From NCBI RefSeq assembly GCF_900167435.1, contig NZ_FUWS01000012.1, positions 6,323 through 70,322 of the forward strand: DNA of 64,000 nt, written 5' to 3'. The notes below the pieces were generated by a model, which saw only the letters and a list, made by a program, of their open reading frames with translations, made no database searches and was not told where the DNA came from. A program made the translations under genes and the position numbers. Shown one piece after another: positions 54,679-63,257 of the stretch. Numbering within the stretch: the first letter of the stretch is position 1; the number at the start of each line of letters is the position of its first letter. The DNA is from Marinactinospora thermotolerans DSM 45154 (GTDB lineage Bacteria; Actinomycetota; Actinomycetes; Streptosporangiales; Streptosporangiaceae).

Positions 54679-55377
54679 CTCGACCTCCAGCTCGTGCGTG
54701 TGGCCCGCGCGGCGAGGTGCCGCGTCCGAACCGTCCGTACGCCCTTACGCCTGCCGCACAACGCGCCGCCTATACATATTTCTGCCAAGAAAATCCCAAA
54801 AACGGCCGATATCGCACGTCAGAGCGCCATCGGATCAAGCGGGGACGAGAACACGGTTCCGCCGGGATCGAGGCCGGGGAAGACCAGACCGTCCGGCTCC
54901 ACGCCCAAAGTCAACCGAACGCGCCCCCACCAGACCACCCCGCCACCACGACCGACCAGGCCGACCCGAGAGACAGGCACCCCGCTCAGCCAGGGCACGT
55001 CAGCCCGTCAAGAGCACCCTCACCGAACGAGCGGCGTCCCGCCATGCTCAGCCATTCACTCCGAGAAGCCCATGACCACTAGCTCCCCAAAAGCAAATGA
55101 CACAAGACATTAATAAAATCCGCCATGATTCTCGAATCAGACAGGAAGGACGATGTCGCAACCCATTCGAGCGAATCGAACAAATTGAACCTCAGAAGAA
55201 AACTTCAAAGGAGTATCTCGATATTTCACAAGTCTACGGCTTTCAACTGAAGACAGAAAGGACCGACTCACCCCTAGAATAAGCAAAGCAGACAGAGAAG
55301 CATCGAAGACACCGAAAGGGACGCTCGAGCAGCTCGACGCTCGAGAGAGCGTGAAACATCTACAGAAATCTCTACAC
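54679..55377. other. Low-GC gap at the probable element boundary
   Basis: About 700 bp with no convincing gene. GC content falls from about 54770 and stays low to about 56200. Short open frames (for example 55097-55282) lack a ribosome binding site and family likeness. ACGCTC (55337-55342) and GAGCGT (55347-55352) form a small hairpin with GAGA loop that could terminate the gene at 55378. No tRNA or clear attachment site was seen. Confidence 0.5.
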
Positions 55378-56142
55378 TCAATCGGGGATGATCCGATCGA
55401 AGCGCATTTGAATGTCGGGCATCATCTGTCGAATCAGGGACCGATACTCCTCTTCAAGATCCCCTCCGCCCCCCGAAGAACTCTCCCCTTCTATGGAAAT
55501 CTCAAATACGCTACTTTTGACAAGACCGACGAAATGCATCGCCTGCACCACCTCTTCATCCCGCACATCCCCGTAGACATAATATCCACCTCCTTCAAGT
55601 CCACCGATATCCCCCTCAGAAACAACACTTAAAAACCCTTCGCCAACTTCCGACCTCTCCCGCTCGAATTCTAAAGACGCCTTCTCCGTCGCAGACTCTC
55701 CAGAAGGAACTGCAGCGATAGACCTGTACGAGAGGGTGAAGAGCGACTGTTCCAACCCTCCAATATTCAACACCCAAGAGCACTCGTTCTCTATAACCCT
55801 AGCCTCTTCCTCAGGGTTTTCCAGAGCCGTATCCGAATACCTCTCCCCGGAGTCCACCCTTTGAGGCATGGCAGCACTGAAAGCCTGTATATTCCCTAGG
55901 GAATCACAGAGATCAAATCCTCCGGGCGCCAAAGAGGAGACCACACCCCTCGTAGGCGCAGCAGCAGCGAAGTCTCGCTCTTGTGGATTTACATTAATCG
56001 CAGATGAGAATAGACGGAGGGCACCAAATATGACTCCTACAACCAAGAAGGCGGCAGCTGTTCCCGAAGAAACGACTAGAAAGAAAGCCTTCCAACCACT
56101 CACACCGCGTCTTCTTTTTTCTGCCCCTGCCGCTTCGGACAC
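55378..56142 (-). CDS. Single-pass membrane protein of the transfer region, unknown
   Basis: A 254-residue protein: one membrane helix (about residues 17-45, AFFLVVSSGTAAAFLVVGVI) and an acidic extracytoplasmic part with two Cys. GC content is much lower than in the chromosomal neighbours, which suggests recent transfer. It is in line with the transfer genes 36 bp upstream. I recognise no family. Confidence 0.65.
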   Translation of the reverse strand: MSEAAGAEKRRRGVSGWKAFFLVVSSGTAAAFLVVGVIFGALRLFSSAINVNPQERDFAAAAPTRGVVSSLAPGGFDLCDSLGNIQAFSAAMPQRVDSGERYSDTALENPEEEARVIENECSWVLNIGGLEQSLFTLSYRSIAAVPSGESATEKASLEFERERSEVGEGFLSVVSEGDIGGLEGGGYYVYGDVRDEEVVQAMHFVGLVKSSVFEISIEGESSSGGGGDLEEEYRSLIRQMMPDIQMRFDRIIPD

Positions 56143-56177
56143 AGAACTCCTCCGTCTACAAGCATCTTACCGTCCCC

Positions 56178-57344
56178 TCATCCCCGCTCTTCTAGCTGCG
56201 CCTTCACAGACGGCTCCTCCAAGGGACGAGTAAATCCCACAATCTCCGCGCGGTTCGGATCGTCGTACTCCCTAACGGCGATCGGACCGCAGTTGGTGCA
56301 CCACGCCTCGACCATCAGACCGTCCCCGATCACCATTCCGACATGCCCAGGCCCCGGCGGCTCGCCTGTTCCGACCCGTTGGACATCGAAGAACACCAGA
56401 TCCCCCGGCTGTTCCTCACCTTTCTCGATGCGCGGTCCGAACTCCCACTGGTGCTGTGAGACACGCGGGATCGTGACGCCGATACTCTCGTAGGCCTTCA
56501 TCATCAGCCCCGAGCAGTCAAACCCGTTGGGACCCACCCCGCCCCACACGTACGGCTTGCCGCGCTGGGCCAACGCCCAGTCCACGACGGCCTGCGTCAG
56601 TTCGTCCGGTGCCTGGCCGATCAGCGTGCCGTCGGCGTTGACCTGACAGTTGACCGCGGTCTCGATGGCCTGGTCGGTGGAGTAGTCCCCCTCGGCGTAC
56701 TGCTCGGCCCAGCCGAGGACGTCGTCCACGTACCACCAGGCGTGGTTGTAACCGAAGATCGCCTGGCGGAGGTCCTCCTCCGCGCCGTGGGCGATGAGGT
56801 AGTCGGCGGCCGCGGGAATGGCGTCGGCCGGATCGTAGACGCTGACGATCCCGTCGTCGTTGCCGTCCTGCCCGTAGCCTTCCTCCGGCCGTTCCTCCAC
56901 CTCCATGATCGGCTCGCCGCCCCAGCTGTTGCCCGCCGCCGAGCCGTCCTTGGCCCCGAACTGCATCGGTCCGGCGGCCCCCCAGTCGTTATGCCCCTCT
57001 GTGATCCCCGGTCCTTCCCAGCGGCCGTGGTGACTCTCCACCTGCCCGATACCGGCGAGGACGTTCCAGGGGATGCCCTTCTCCTCCCCGACTTCACGGT
57101 AGATCTCCAGGTAGTTCTCGGGGATGGAGTCCTCCGCGTACCCCGACGCCTCCACCTGTTCGGTCCGCGGGGTGCACTGCAACGAGGTCAGGGCCGTCAT
57201 CCCCTGGTTGATCGAGGCCATCGGGATGACGAGAATCGCGAGCACGAGCACGCCCGCGATGAGCAGGCCGGCCCCGATCGCGAGACGGGTCGCGCAGGAC
57301 CCGTCATCCGAGGGCGTAGGCCGTACGAACAGCCGGATCATCAT
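56178..57344 (-). CDS. Bifunctional cell-wall hydrolase, SLT plus NlpC/P60
   Basis: A 388-residue secreted or anchored enzyme: membrane helix at about 21-43, a lytic-transglycosylase domain at about 75-230 with catalytic Glu103 in GQVESHHGRW, and an NlpC/P60 endopeptidase at about 245-385 with Cys277 in FDCSGLM and His334 in GHVGMV. Gram-positive conjugative systems carry exactly this type (CwlT/TcpG-like) to open peptidoglycan for the transfer channel. The start at 57344 overlaps the stop of the VirB8-like gene (ATGA). The longer frame upstream is not coding. Confidence 0.9.
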   Translation of the reverse strand: MMIRLFVRPTPSDDGSCATRLAIGAGLLIAGVLVLAILVIPMASINQGMTALTSLQCTPRTEQVEASGYAEDSIPENYLEIYREVGEEKGIPWNVLAGIGQVESHHGRWEGPGITEGHNDWGAAGPMQFGAKDGSAAGNSWGGEPIMEVEERPEEGYGQDGNDDGIVSVYDPADAIPAAADYLIAHGAEEDLRQAIFGYNHAWWYVDDVLGWAEQYAEGDYSTDQAIETAVNCQVNADGTLIGQAPDELTQAVVDWALAQRGKPYVWGGVGPNGFDCSGLMMKAYESIGVTIPRVSQHQWEFGPRIEKGEEQPGDLVFFDVQRVGTGEPPGPGHVGMVIGDGLMVEAWCTNCGPIAVREYDDPNRAEIVGFTRPLEEPSVKAQLEERG

Positions 57345-57994
57345 CCGCCTCCCAGGTTCCCGGCGTCGGCGGGCTGGAAGTCGAACACCTTCCACCCGCC
57401 CTCCTCCTTGACGAGGGTCACCGCGAAGTCCCCAAGGTCCTCGCGGGCTCCGTTGCTGCCTTCGGTGATGGACTGGGCCGTGACGACGAAGACGATCGAG
57501 TCGTCGTCGAATCCACGTACCGAGTCGACGGAGGCCCGTCCCTCGGCGACGGCCTCGGCCTCCCGCATCTCGCCCCACAACGCGCCCGCGCCAGAGCTGT
57601 TCGCGAGCGTCTCGGCGTAATCGGCGGTCGCCAGGCGCCGCATCCGGTCGTAGTAGGCCTCGGGGGACTCGGAGTAGTCGATGGTTCCGTAGGCGGTGGC
57701 GAACTGCTGCGCCACGGCGGCGGCGGCACGGAAGTCCTCCTCGCCGAACGGTAACCACTCCATGACGTCGGCGTCCTGGGCGTCCGTGGTCGGAATCGGG
57801 CTGGGAGGCGGCGCGTCAGCGGCCTGACCGTCCGGATCCCGTGGCGTCTCCACGACCGTTCCGGCCTGTGGCTCTTCCTCTGCCCCATCCCCCTGGAACC
57901 CTCCCAGACTCAGATAGACACCGAACGCGACCAGGACCACGACGAGGACGCCGAAGACGAGGCGCTGCGCGCCGTCGGAGAGGGGCTTGGGCAT
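57341..57994 (-). CDS. VirB8/TcpC-like conjugation channel protein
   Basis: A 217-residue protein: short cytoplasmic head, one membrane helix (about residues 11-31), an acidic/Pro linker, and an NTF2-like domain of about 130 residues (from AAVAQQFATAYGTIDYSESP to the DFAVTLVKEEGGWKV end). This is the VirB8/TcpC plan of type IV secretion inner-membrane proteins. It is translationally coupled to the wall hydrolase. Recognition rests on architecture more than sequence. Confidence 0.72.
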   Translation of the reverse strand: MPKPLSDGAQRLVFGVLVVVLVAFGVYLSLGGFQGDGAEEEPQAGTVVETPRDPDGQAADAPPPSPIPTTDAQDADVMEWLPFGEEDFRAAAAVAQQFATAYGTIDYSESPEAYYDRMRRLATADYAETLANSSGAGALWGEMREAEAVAEGRASVDSVRGFDDDSIVFVVTAQSITEGSNGAREDLGDFAVTLVKEEGGWKVFDFQPADAGNLGGG

Positions 57995-58181
57995 GTGGGG
58001 GCTTTCTCTTCAGCGATGGACGGTAGAGACAAAACGGGGGTCTTTGCTGACGGACGTCACCGACACGCGTGTTCCCATTCCGGCTTCAACTGTCGTGACG
58101 TCCATATCGGGAACATGGGAGAGGCGGGAAACCGATGGAGTCGAAGACGCGCCTTCGCCATCACGTTCCCGCCTCCCCGGA

Positions 58182-60536
58182 TCAGTCCTCGTCCCGCAAC
58201 CAGAACGGAACGTCCCTGTTCCTGTCCCGCTGCTGTTGGGGATCGGAGGCCCAGAAGGGACTCGTGGGGGCGTCCTTGTCTCGGCCGCCCTGTGAGCCCT
58301 TGAACCAGTTGCCACCCTCTTCCCCACCGCCGCCAGGTGCCGGTCGCGGGGTTCGCGGAGGTGCCGGACGTTCCCTTCGGGAGGGCGCGGCCCCCCAACG
58401 CGACCCCTTCGCGGTGGTGTTGCCCTGGGGCGGGGTGGCGGAACGACCGTTGAAGATTCCCCGGCCGTTGCCGGGGGCTGGGCGCTCCGGGGCCTGCGGG
58501 GCGGGCGCGGCTCCCCCGTCCGATGCGGAGGCGGACCGCCGGCCGTTGCCCCCGCCCGTTCCGAACACGGATGCCCATCCGGTGTCGCCCGCGCCCGTGT
58601 AGCCGCCGGCGGGACGGGGCGGGATCGCCCCGCTCGGGGTGGCGGGGCCACTGCCGAGGCCACCGCTGGCGGCGGCGGTCTCGGTGAGCCGAGGAGCCTG
58701 GGAGGAGTCGCGCAACGGTGGAGCGGAGGAGGCCCGTCCCCCCTCGCCCGCGGTCGGTTGCGTTCCGAGCTGCAACGGCGGCGGGTTCGCCCCTCCCCGG
58801 GCCCTTCCGTATCCGGTCCCCGCGACACCGCGTGCGCGCCCCTGGTCGCCGCGGACCGTGGAAGCGTCGTTCGCACCGGTGTCGGCAGCGGCGATGGCCG
58901 CGGCCCCGCGTCCCGTCTCGCCTCCATCAGGCACACCGCCACCCGGCGAGACCGCGGAGGCCGCGGCGGCGAGCTGCGGAGCCTGCTTCAGTCCCCACTT
59001 CTGCGCCCGCATGTAGGCGACCGGCGGCAGGAGGTTGGCGCTCTTGCTCAGCGCGGTGCTCGACACGGCGTCGCTGACCATCCGGGAGGTGAAGGTGTTG
59101 GCGTTGACCGAGGCGAAGAGATGCGCGAACGGCTTGCGGTAGATGAACGTCGCCAACGTGAACAGGGCCAGCAGAATCATCTGTAGGCCCCACCCGAGAT
59201 TGGTCGCCATAACCAACCCGTAACACATCACCAGCAACGATATGAGCAACACGATAAAGATCTGCTTCAATAGCAGACCGATCAGCATCTCAAACCAGCG
59301 AAGAAGGACAGTCCTACCATATCCCGGATGGATGCCAATCAGGAGGAATACTGGAGCCAAAAGCAGAAGCAGCAGGAAACCGATCTTCAAGACGATGAGA
59401 GCCACAGAAGCAGCGAGTATTAGACCTCCGGCGAAGACTGCAGCAAACAGCGCCAAAGTCGCCACTCCAAGCCTACTCCCCTGCTGCTCACCCGAAAAAA
59501 GAGGATAGACCTCTGGGTAAGTATTCTGCACATCCGCCGCTATATCTTCATAAGCAGCCTGTTTGTCCGCGTAGAGCTGTGCCGCATCAATCTCTCCAGC
59601 ACTTATCCCTTGCTGCTCAAAGCGACTAACCCCTTGCGCCTGAATCAGCGCAACCCCGTGCTGCTCGACGGCCGTATTAGCCGCAGGACCGGTTCCGAAT
59701 ACACCCGCAACCCACGGCCTGCAGACAAGTCCCGACCAGAGCATCTGCGAATTATTTCTGACCACAAAGTCATTTTGACTTTCCCAATCAGCCTTTTCTA
59801 TCTCTGGAGCATTCAAAGGACATGCAACAGCCGCACCCGGAACAGACACTCTAGAGATGGCCGTGTTAATGAGCTGGCCGCCCGAATTGACCAACGTCCC
59901 CGCAGACGAGAGGATATACGAAGGGTTGACGAGTATCCATATACCAAGAACTGTCGCCAAGACCATCCAAACCGCGCTTTCGATGGTCAAGGTAACCCTC
60001 TTGCGAACTAGCCCATACCAACCGAGCCAGACCGCCCCCAGGATTACGACCGTCGGAAGAAGTGGTCGCCAGACGCCTTCACGGAGCCCTTCAATTACCC
60101 CTTCAACGAGAGAGTTGAAACTGTTAAGAAGCCCGTCAGAGGTCGCTGCCTGATAGACAGTTATCGTTGACTGGTTGATCGTCTTCGACAAGTCCCATGC
60201 GGTGTTGCTGAGCGTCGCGACTGCACTTGAGCTGAGCTTGTCCACGCAGGATTCACGAATGACATGCCATTGTTGGCCAGCTGTCCCGTACTGACCGTAG
60301 AGGCTCGCGTCTGGTGGAAGACCGTCAGGCGAACCAGAGATCGCGGCCTCTGTTCTCGGCGGCACCAGCAACCCGTCGGCTCCTGATCCCGCCGCCTCGG
60401 GGACAGGGGCCGGTTCGCCCTCGCAGCCCGGGACGGCCGCGTTGACCGACCCGAGGGGAACCAGGAGGAACGCCAGCATGAGCACCGCCATCATGGCGGC
60501 GCGACGCAGGCGCCCTTCGTGTTTCTTCGTCATCAC
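58182..60536 (-). CDS. VirB6/TrbL-like polytopic conjugation protein
   Basis: A 784-residue protein. Signal-like N-terminus (residues 12-33), several membrane helices at about 160-215 and 350-460 (for instance ALIVLKIGFLLLLLLAPVFL and IFIVLLISLLVMCYGLVM), then a Pro/Gly/Ala-rich tail of about 300 residues ending in RNRDVPFWLRDED. This is the layout of actinobacterial VirB6/TrbL-like channel proteins. The ATG overlaps the stop of the VirB4-like gene by 4 bp. The middle part (about residues 69-455) has markedly lower GC than both ends. Confidence 0.78.
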   Translation of the reverse strand: MMTKKHEGRLRRAAMMAVLMLAFLLVPLGSVNAAVPGCEGEPAPVPEAAGSGADGLLVPPRTEAAISGSPDGLPPDASLYGQYGTAGQQWHVIRESCVDKLSSSAVATLSNTAWDLSKTINQSTITVYQAATSDGLLNSFNSLVEGVIEGLREGVWRPLLPTVVILGAVWLGWYGLVRKRVTLTIESAVWMVLATVLGIWILVNPSYILSSAGTLVNSGGQLINTAISRVSVPGAAVACPLNAPEIEKADWESQNDFVVRNNSQMLWSGLVCRPWVAGVFGTGPAANTAVEQHGVALIQAQGVSRFEQQGISAGEIDAAQLYADKQAAYEDIAADVQNTYPEVYPLFSGEQQGSRLGVATLALFAAVFAGGLILAASVALIVLKIGFLLLLLLAPVFLLIGIHPGYGRTVLLRWFEMLIGLLLKQIFIVLLISLLVMCYGLVMATNLGWGLQMILLALFTLATFIYRKPFAHLFASVNANTFTSRMVSDAVSSTALSKSANLLPPVAYMRAQKWGLKQAPQLAAAASAVSPGGGVPDGGETGRGAAAIAAADTGANDASTVRGDQGRARGVAGTGYGRARGGANPPPLQLGTQPTAGEGGRASSAPPLRDSSQAPRLTETAAASGGLGSGPATPSGAIPPRPAGGYTGAGDTGWASVFGTGGGNGRRSASASDGGAAPAPQAPERPAPGNGRGIFNGRSATPPQGNTTAKGSRWGAAPSRRERPAPPRTPRPAPGGGGEEGGNWFKGSQGGRDKDAPTSPFWASDPQQQRDRNRDVPFWLRDED

Positions 60537-63001
60537 CGCAGCTCCTGCCCCGTGCCCACCAAAGCACCGTCCTCCTCAAGATCGGGCCGTTGTCGCGTCG
60601 GGTTCGTGTCGAGCCAGCGCAGCAGCTCACCCGACACCAGGTCGACGGCGATGCGTCCGGCGCGGCCGTCGAGGTCACGGAAGATGCATTCGCCGTTGCC
60701 GAGGTTGCGCAGGACGGCGTTGTGTTCCTCTGAGGGGTCCACTCCGAGCAAGGCCATGACGTTGTCGACCTCGACCCGTTCGGTGGAGCGGAAGGCGAAC
60801 ACGGAGGAGAGACAGTTGGTGACCTGTTCGTTGAGCAGGTCACCGGCGTTCTGGCTGACGAGGATGAGGGCGGTGTTGCGGGAACGTCCCATCCGGGAGA
60901 CCTCGGGGACGAGCTTGGCCCCTTCCGGGGTGGAGGTGACCGCCCACGCCTCGTCGAGGAAGATGGCCTTGGGCAGGCGCCGGTCCAGCCCGTTCATGAG
61001 CCGGCGGGCGAACTGGCTGACGAGGTACAGCAGGGCGACGGAAAGGCGCTGTTCGTAGCTGTAGTCGTCCCGTCCGATGGTGGAGTCGGGCAGGGTGAGC
61101 CCGCCGAGGGTGAACACCGTGGTCCATCCCTCGGTGTCGACCTGCTGGTCGCCCTGAGGATCGAAGCAGAGGCTGGCCAGCCGCATCTCGGACATGGAGC
61201 GGAGGACCGCGCCGAGGTTACGGGAGGCGGGGTCGTGGGAGGACTCCAGATAGGAGACGACCTTGGCGAGGCTGGGCCGCGGCTGGTTGGCGACGGCGGC
61301 GACGGCCTGGATCATGGCCGACTCGCGTTCCTCGCTCATGCGTGGCAGGAGCAGCCGCAGCGTCTCGGTGGCCATGGTCTTCTTGGCGGGCAGGTCGTCA
61401 CCGAACCCGAACGGGTCGAGCAGTCCCGGCGCGGCCGATTCGAGGGACATGATCCGCGCCTTGCGCCCGCGCCGTTGGAGGAGCCTGACCAACGACTCGG
61501 CGTCCCCCTTGGGGTCGATGGCGGCGACGGTGACGCCGCGCAGGGCCAGCTGGTAGATGAGCAGCAGCGCGAGGGTCGTCTTGCCTCCGCCCGGTTCCCC
61601 GGTGATGGCGATGGCGGTGGGGCGGTTGCGGGCGGCGGCGAGCATCGGGTCGAAGTGGACGATGGAACGCGCCCGTCCCAGCGTCTCGCCGATGTAGGGG
61701 CCGACCCAGCCGGCCCCGTGGGAGTCGACGCGGTCACCGAGGTCGACGGTGGCGGTGGGCATCCCTCCGGCGATGGTGCGCAGCGGTTGGCGCTGCGCGT
61801 AGGCGTTGAGGCGGATGCGGTCGCCGGGCAGGGACTCGCAGAACAGGGAGAACTGGTCTCCGGTGGAGTTGACGATGTCGATGCCGATGTCGCGGTAGTG
61901 CTCGATGACGGCTTCGACCCGTTGGACGAGGAGCTCCTCGGTCGGCGCGGACACCATGAGACGGTGCCACCCGTAGACGAAGGGGAGCCGTTCCTTGGTG
62001 ATGCCGTGTTCGAGCATGCGCGCGGCGTCGATCTGCTCGGCGAGGGCGATGGGCGCCTCGACCCCGGCCTCGCGGATGTGCGCGTCCATGTCACGGGCGT
62101 GGGCGAGCTTGCGCCCGACGTCCTTGCTGGCCTTGGCCGGCGGGACGAGCTTCATCCGCAGGGAGACCTCGACGGGGAAGGGTAGGGCGTCGGCGTAGTG
62201 CAGCCAGGGTTCCCCGTCGGGGAAGGGCATGAGGTCGGGGAAGCGGGAGAAGGAGAGGTAGGCCACGTGGGTGGAGCCGTTGGGCTGTTCCAGTCGCAGC
62301 ATGGAACGCCCGTTGTGCAGCACCCCTTCGACGAGCGCCTCGATCTCGCCCTTGCCCCAGGTGCGGCGCCCCGTCGCGGAGGGGCGGGGTTCCTCGATGC
62401 TGCCGGTGACGGCGTGGCGGATGAGCCAGGCGATCTCGGTGCTGGTGGCGTGCCGGGCGTGCAGGGAGCTGGCGGCGAGGGCCCGGCCCAGGCGTTCGGC
62501 CTGTTCGGTCCAGCGGGCGATCTCCTTGTCGTCGATCGCGTCGTCCTCCAGGCCGAGGACCTGCTCGGTGCGCTGGTAGGCGGAGAAGAGCTGGGCGAAC
62601 ATCCCTTGGGAGAGCTGGGCCCGCACGCCGCGCTGGCCGAGCCGGACACCGAGGTAGACCTCCTTGGTCCAGAAGTCCTTGGCCCAGACGTGGCGGTACA
62701 TCTCGTCGAGGTAGTCGTACCAGCCGGGCCCGGAGTCGGAGGTGCGGTCGAGGCGGGTGGCCCAGTCGGCCGCGGGGTAGGTGCGGTGGGCGACGCGCAG
62801 GTGGACCTCGGCGTCGGGCATGCGGATCGCGGCGAGGGCGATGGTGATGTTGGTGGCGAGCGCTTCGCGTTCCTCGGGGGTGGAGAACTCGTAGGACACC
62901 GTGGGTAGCCGGAAGTAGGCCCAGGCTTCGACGTCGCTCAGCAGGACGCGATCGTCGAAGTAGCGGACCGCCAGGCGGCTGGCGCCCCTGCTGCCGTTCA
63001 T
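60533..63001 (-). CDS. VirB4-like conjugation ATPase
   Basis: An 822-residue type IV secretion ATPase. An N-terminal domain of about 440 residues (starting near RYFDDRVLLSDVEAWAYFRL) is followed by the P-loop GEPGGGKTT (about 467-476) and Walker B AIFLDEAW (about 678-685), then VSQNAGDLLNEQVTNC, a VirB4-type motif. ATG 63001 follows CAGGAGGAC; an open frame further upstream covers the next gene's shadow. It powers DNA-transfer channel assembly. The 256 bp between it and the ParA-like gene hold no gene I can recognise. Confidence 0.88.
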   Translation of the reverse strand: MNGSRGASRLAVRYFDDRVLLSDVEAWAYFRLPTVSYEFSTPEEREALATNITIALAAIRMPDAEVHLRVAHRTYPAADWATRLDRTSDSGPGWYDYLDEMYRHVWAKDFWTKEVYLGVRLGQRGVRAQLSQGMFAQLFSAYQRTEQVLGLEDDAIDDKEIARWTEQAERLGRALAASSLHARHATSTEIAWLIRHAVTGSIEEPRPSATGRRTWGKGEIEALVEGVLHNGRSMLRLEQPNGSTHVAYLSFSRFPDLMPFPDGEPWLHYADALPFPVEVSLRMKLVPPAKASKDVGRKLAHARDMDAHIREAGVEAPIALAEQIDAARMLEHGITKERLPFVYGWHRLMVSAPTEELLVQRVEAVIEHYRDIGIDIVNSTGDQFSLFCESLPGDRIRLNAYAQRQPLRTIAGGMPTATVDLGDRVDSHGAGWVGPYIGETLGRARSIVHFDPMLAAARNRPTAIAITGEPGGGKTTLALLLIYQLALRGVTVAAIDPKGDAESLVRLLQRRGRKARIMSLESAAPGLLDPFGFGDDLPAKKTMATETLRLLLPRMSEERESAMIQAVAAVANQPRPSLAKVVSYLESSHDPASRNLGAVLRSMSEMRLASLCFDPQGDQQVDTEGWTTVFTLGGLTLPDSTIGRDDYSYEQRLSVALLYLVSQFARRLMNGLDRRLPKAIFLDEAWAVTSTPEGAKLVPEVSRMGRSRNTALILVSQNAGDLLNEQVTNCLSSVFAFRSTERVEVDNVMALLGVDPSEEHNAVLRNLGNGECIFRDLDGRAGRIAVDLVSGELLRWLDTNPTRQRPDLEEDGALVGTGQELR

Positions 63002-63257
63002 CGGTTGTCCTCCTGCGGAGTCGCGGTACCGGGTTCGTGGGCACGGGAAGGGTGGTCCGGGGATGCCCCGGGACAGTGGTACCCGTGTGGTGGCCTGTGG
63101 AAGCCGTGGACACGCCGTCCGGCCGGGGACGGGCGGTGGGAAACGGACGTGGTCCCGTTCGCGTCCACGGTTCCGCCGCCTGTGGTGGGGACGTCCGGCG
63201 GGCGCGGAGCACGACGGTGGGCCGGCAGGGCGAAGGCCACGGCCCGCCTCGCCCGGG

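Noticed and set aside
54717-55282. Short open frames in the low-GC gap, including one of 61 codons
   Set aside because: No ribosome binding site, no recognisable sequence, and overlapping alternatives in several frames.
63002-63257. Possible small gene between the VirB4-like and ParA-like genes
   Set aside because: Related transfer loci often have a small membrane gene here, but no frame on the minus strand has a start, a ribosome binding site and protein-like composition.
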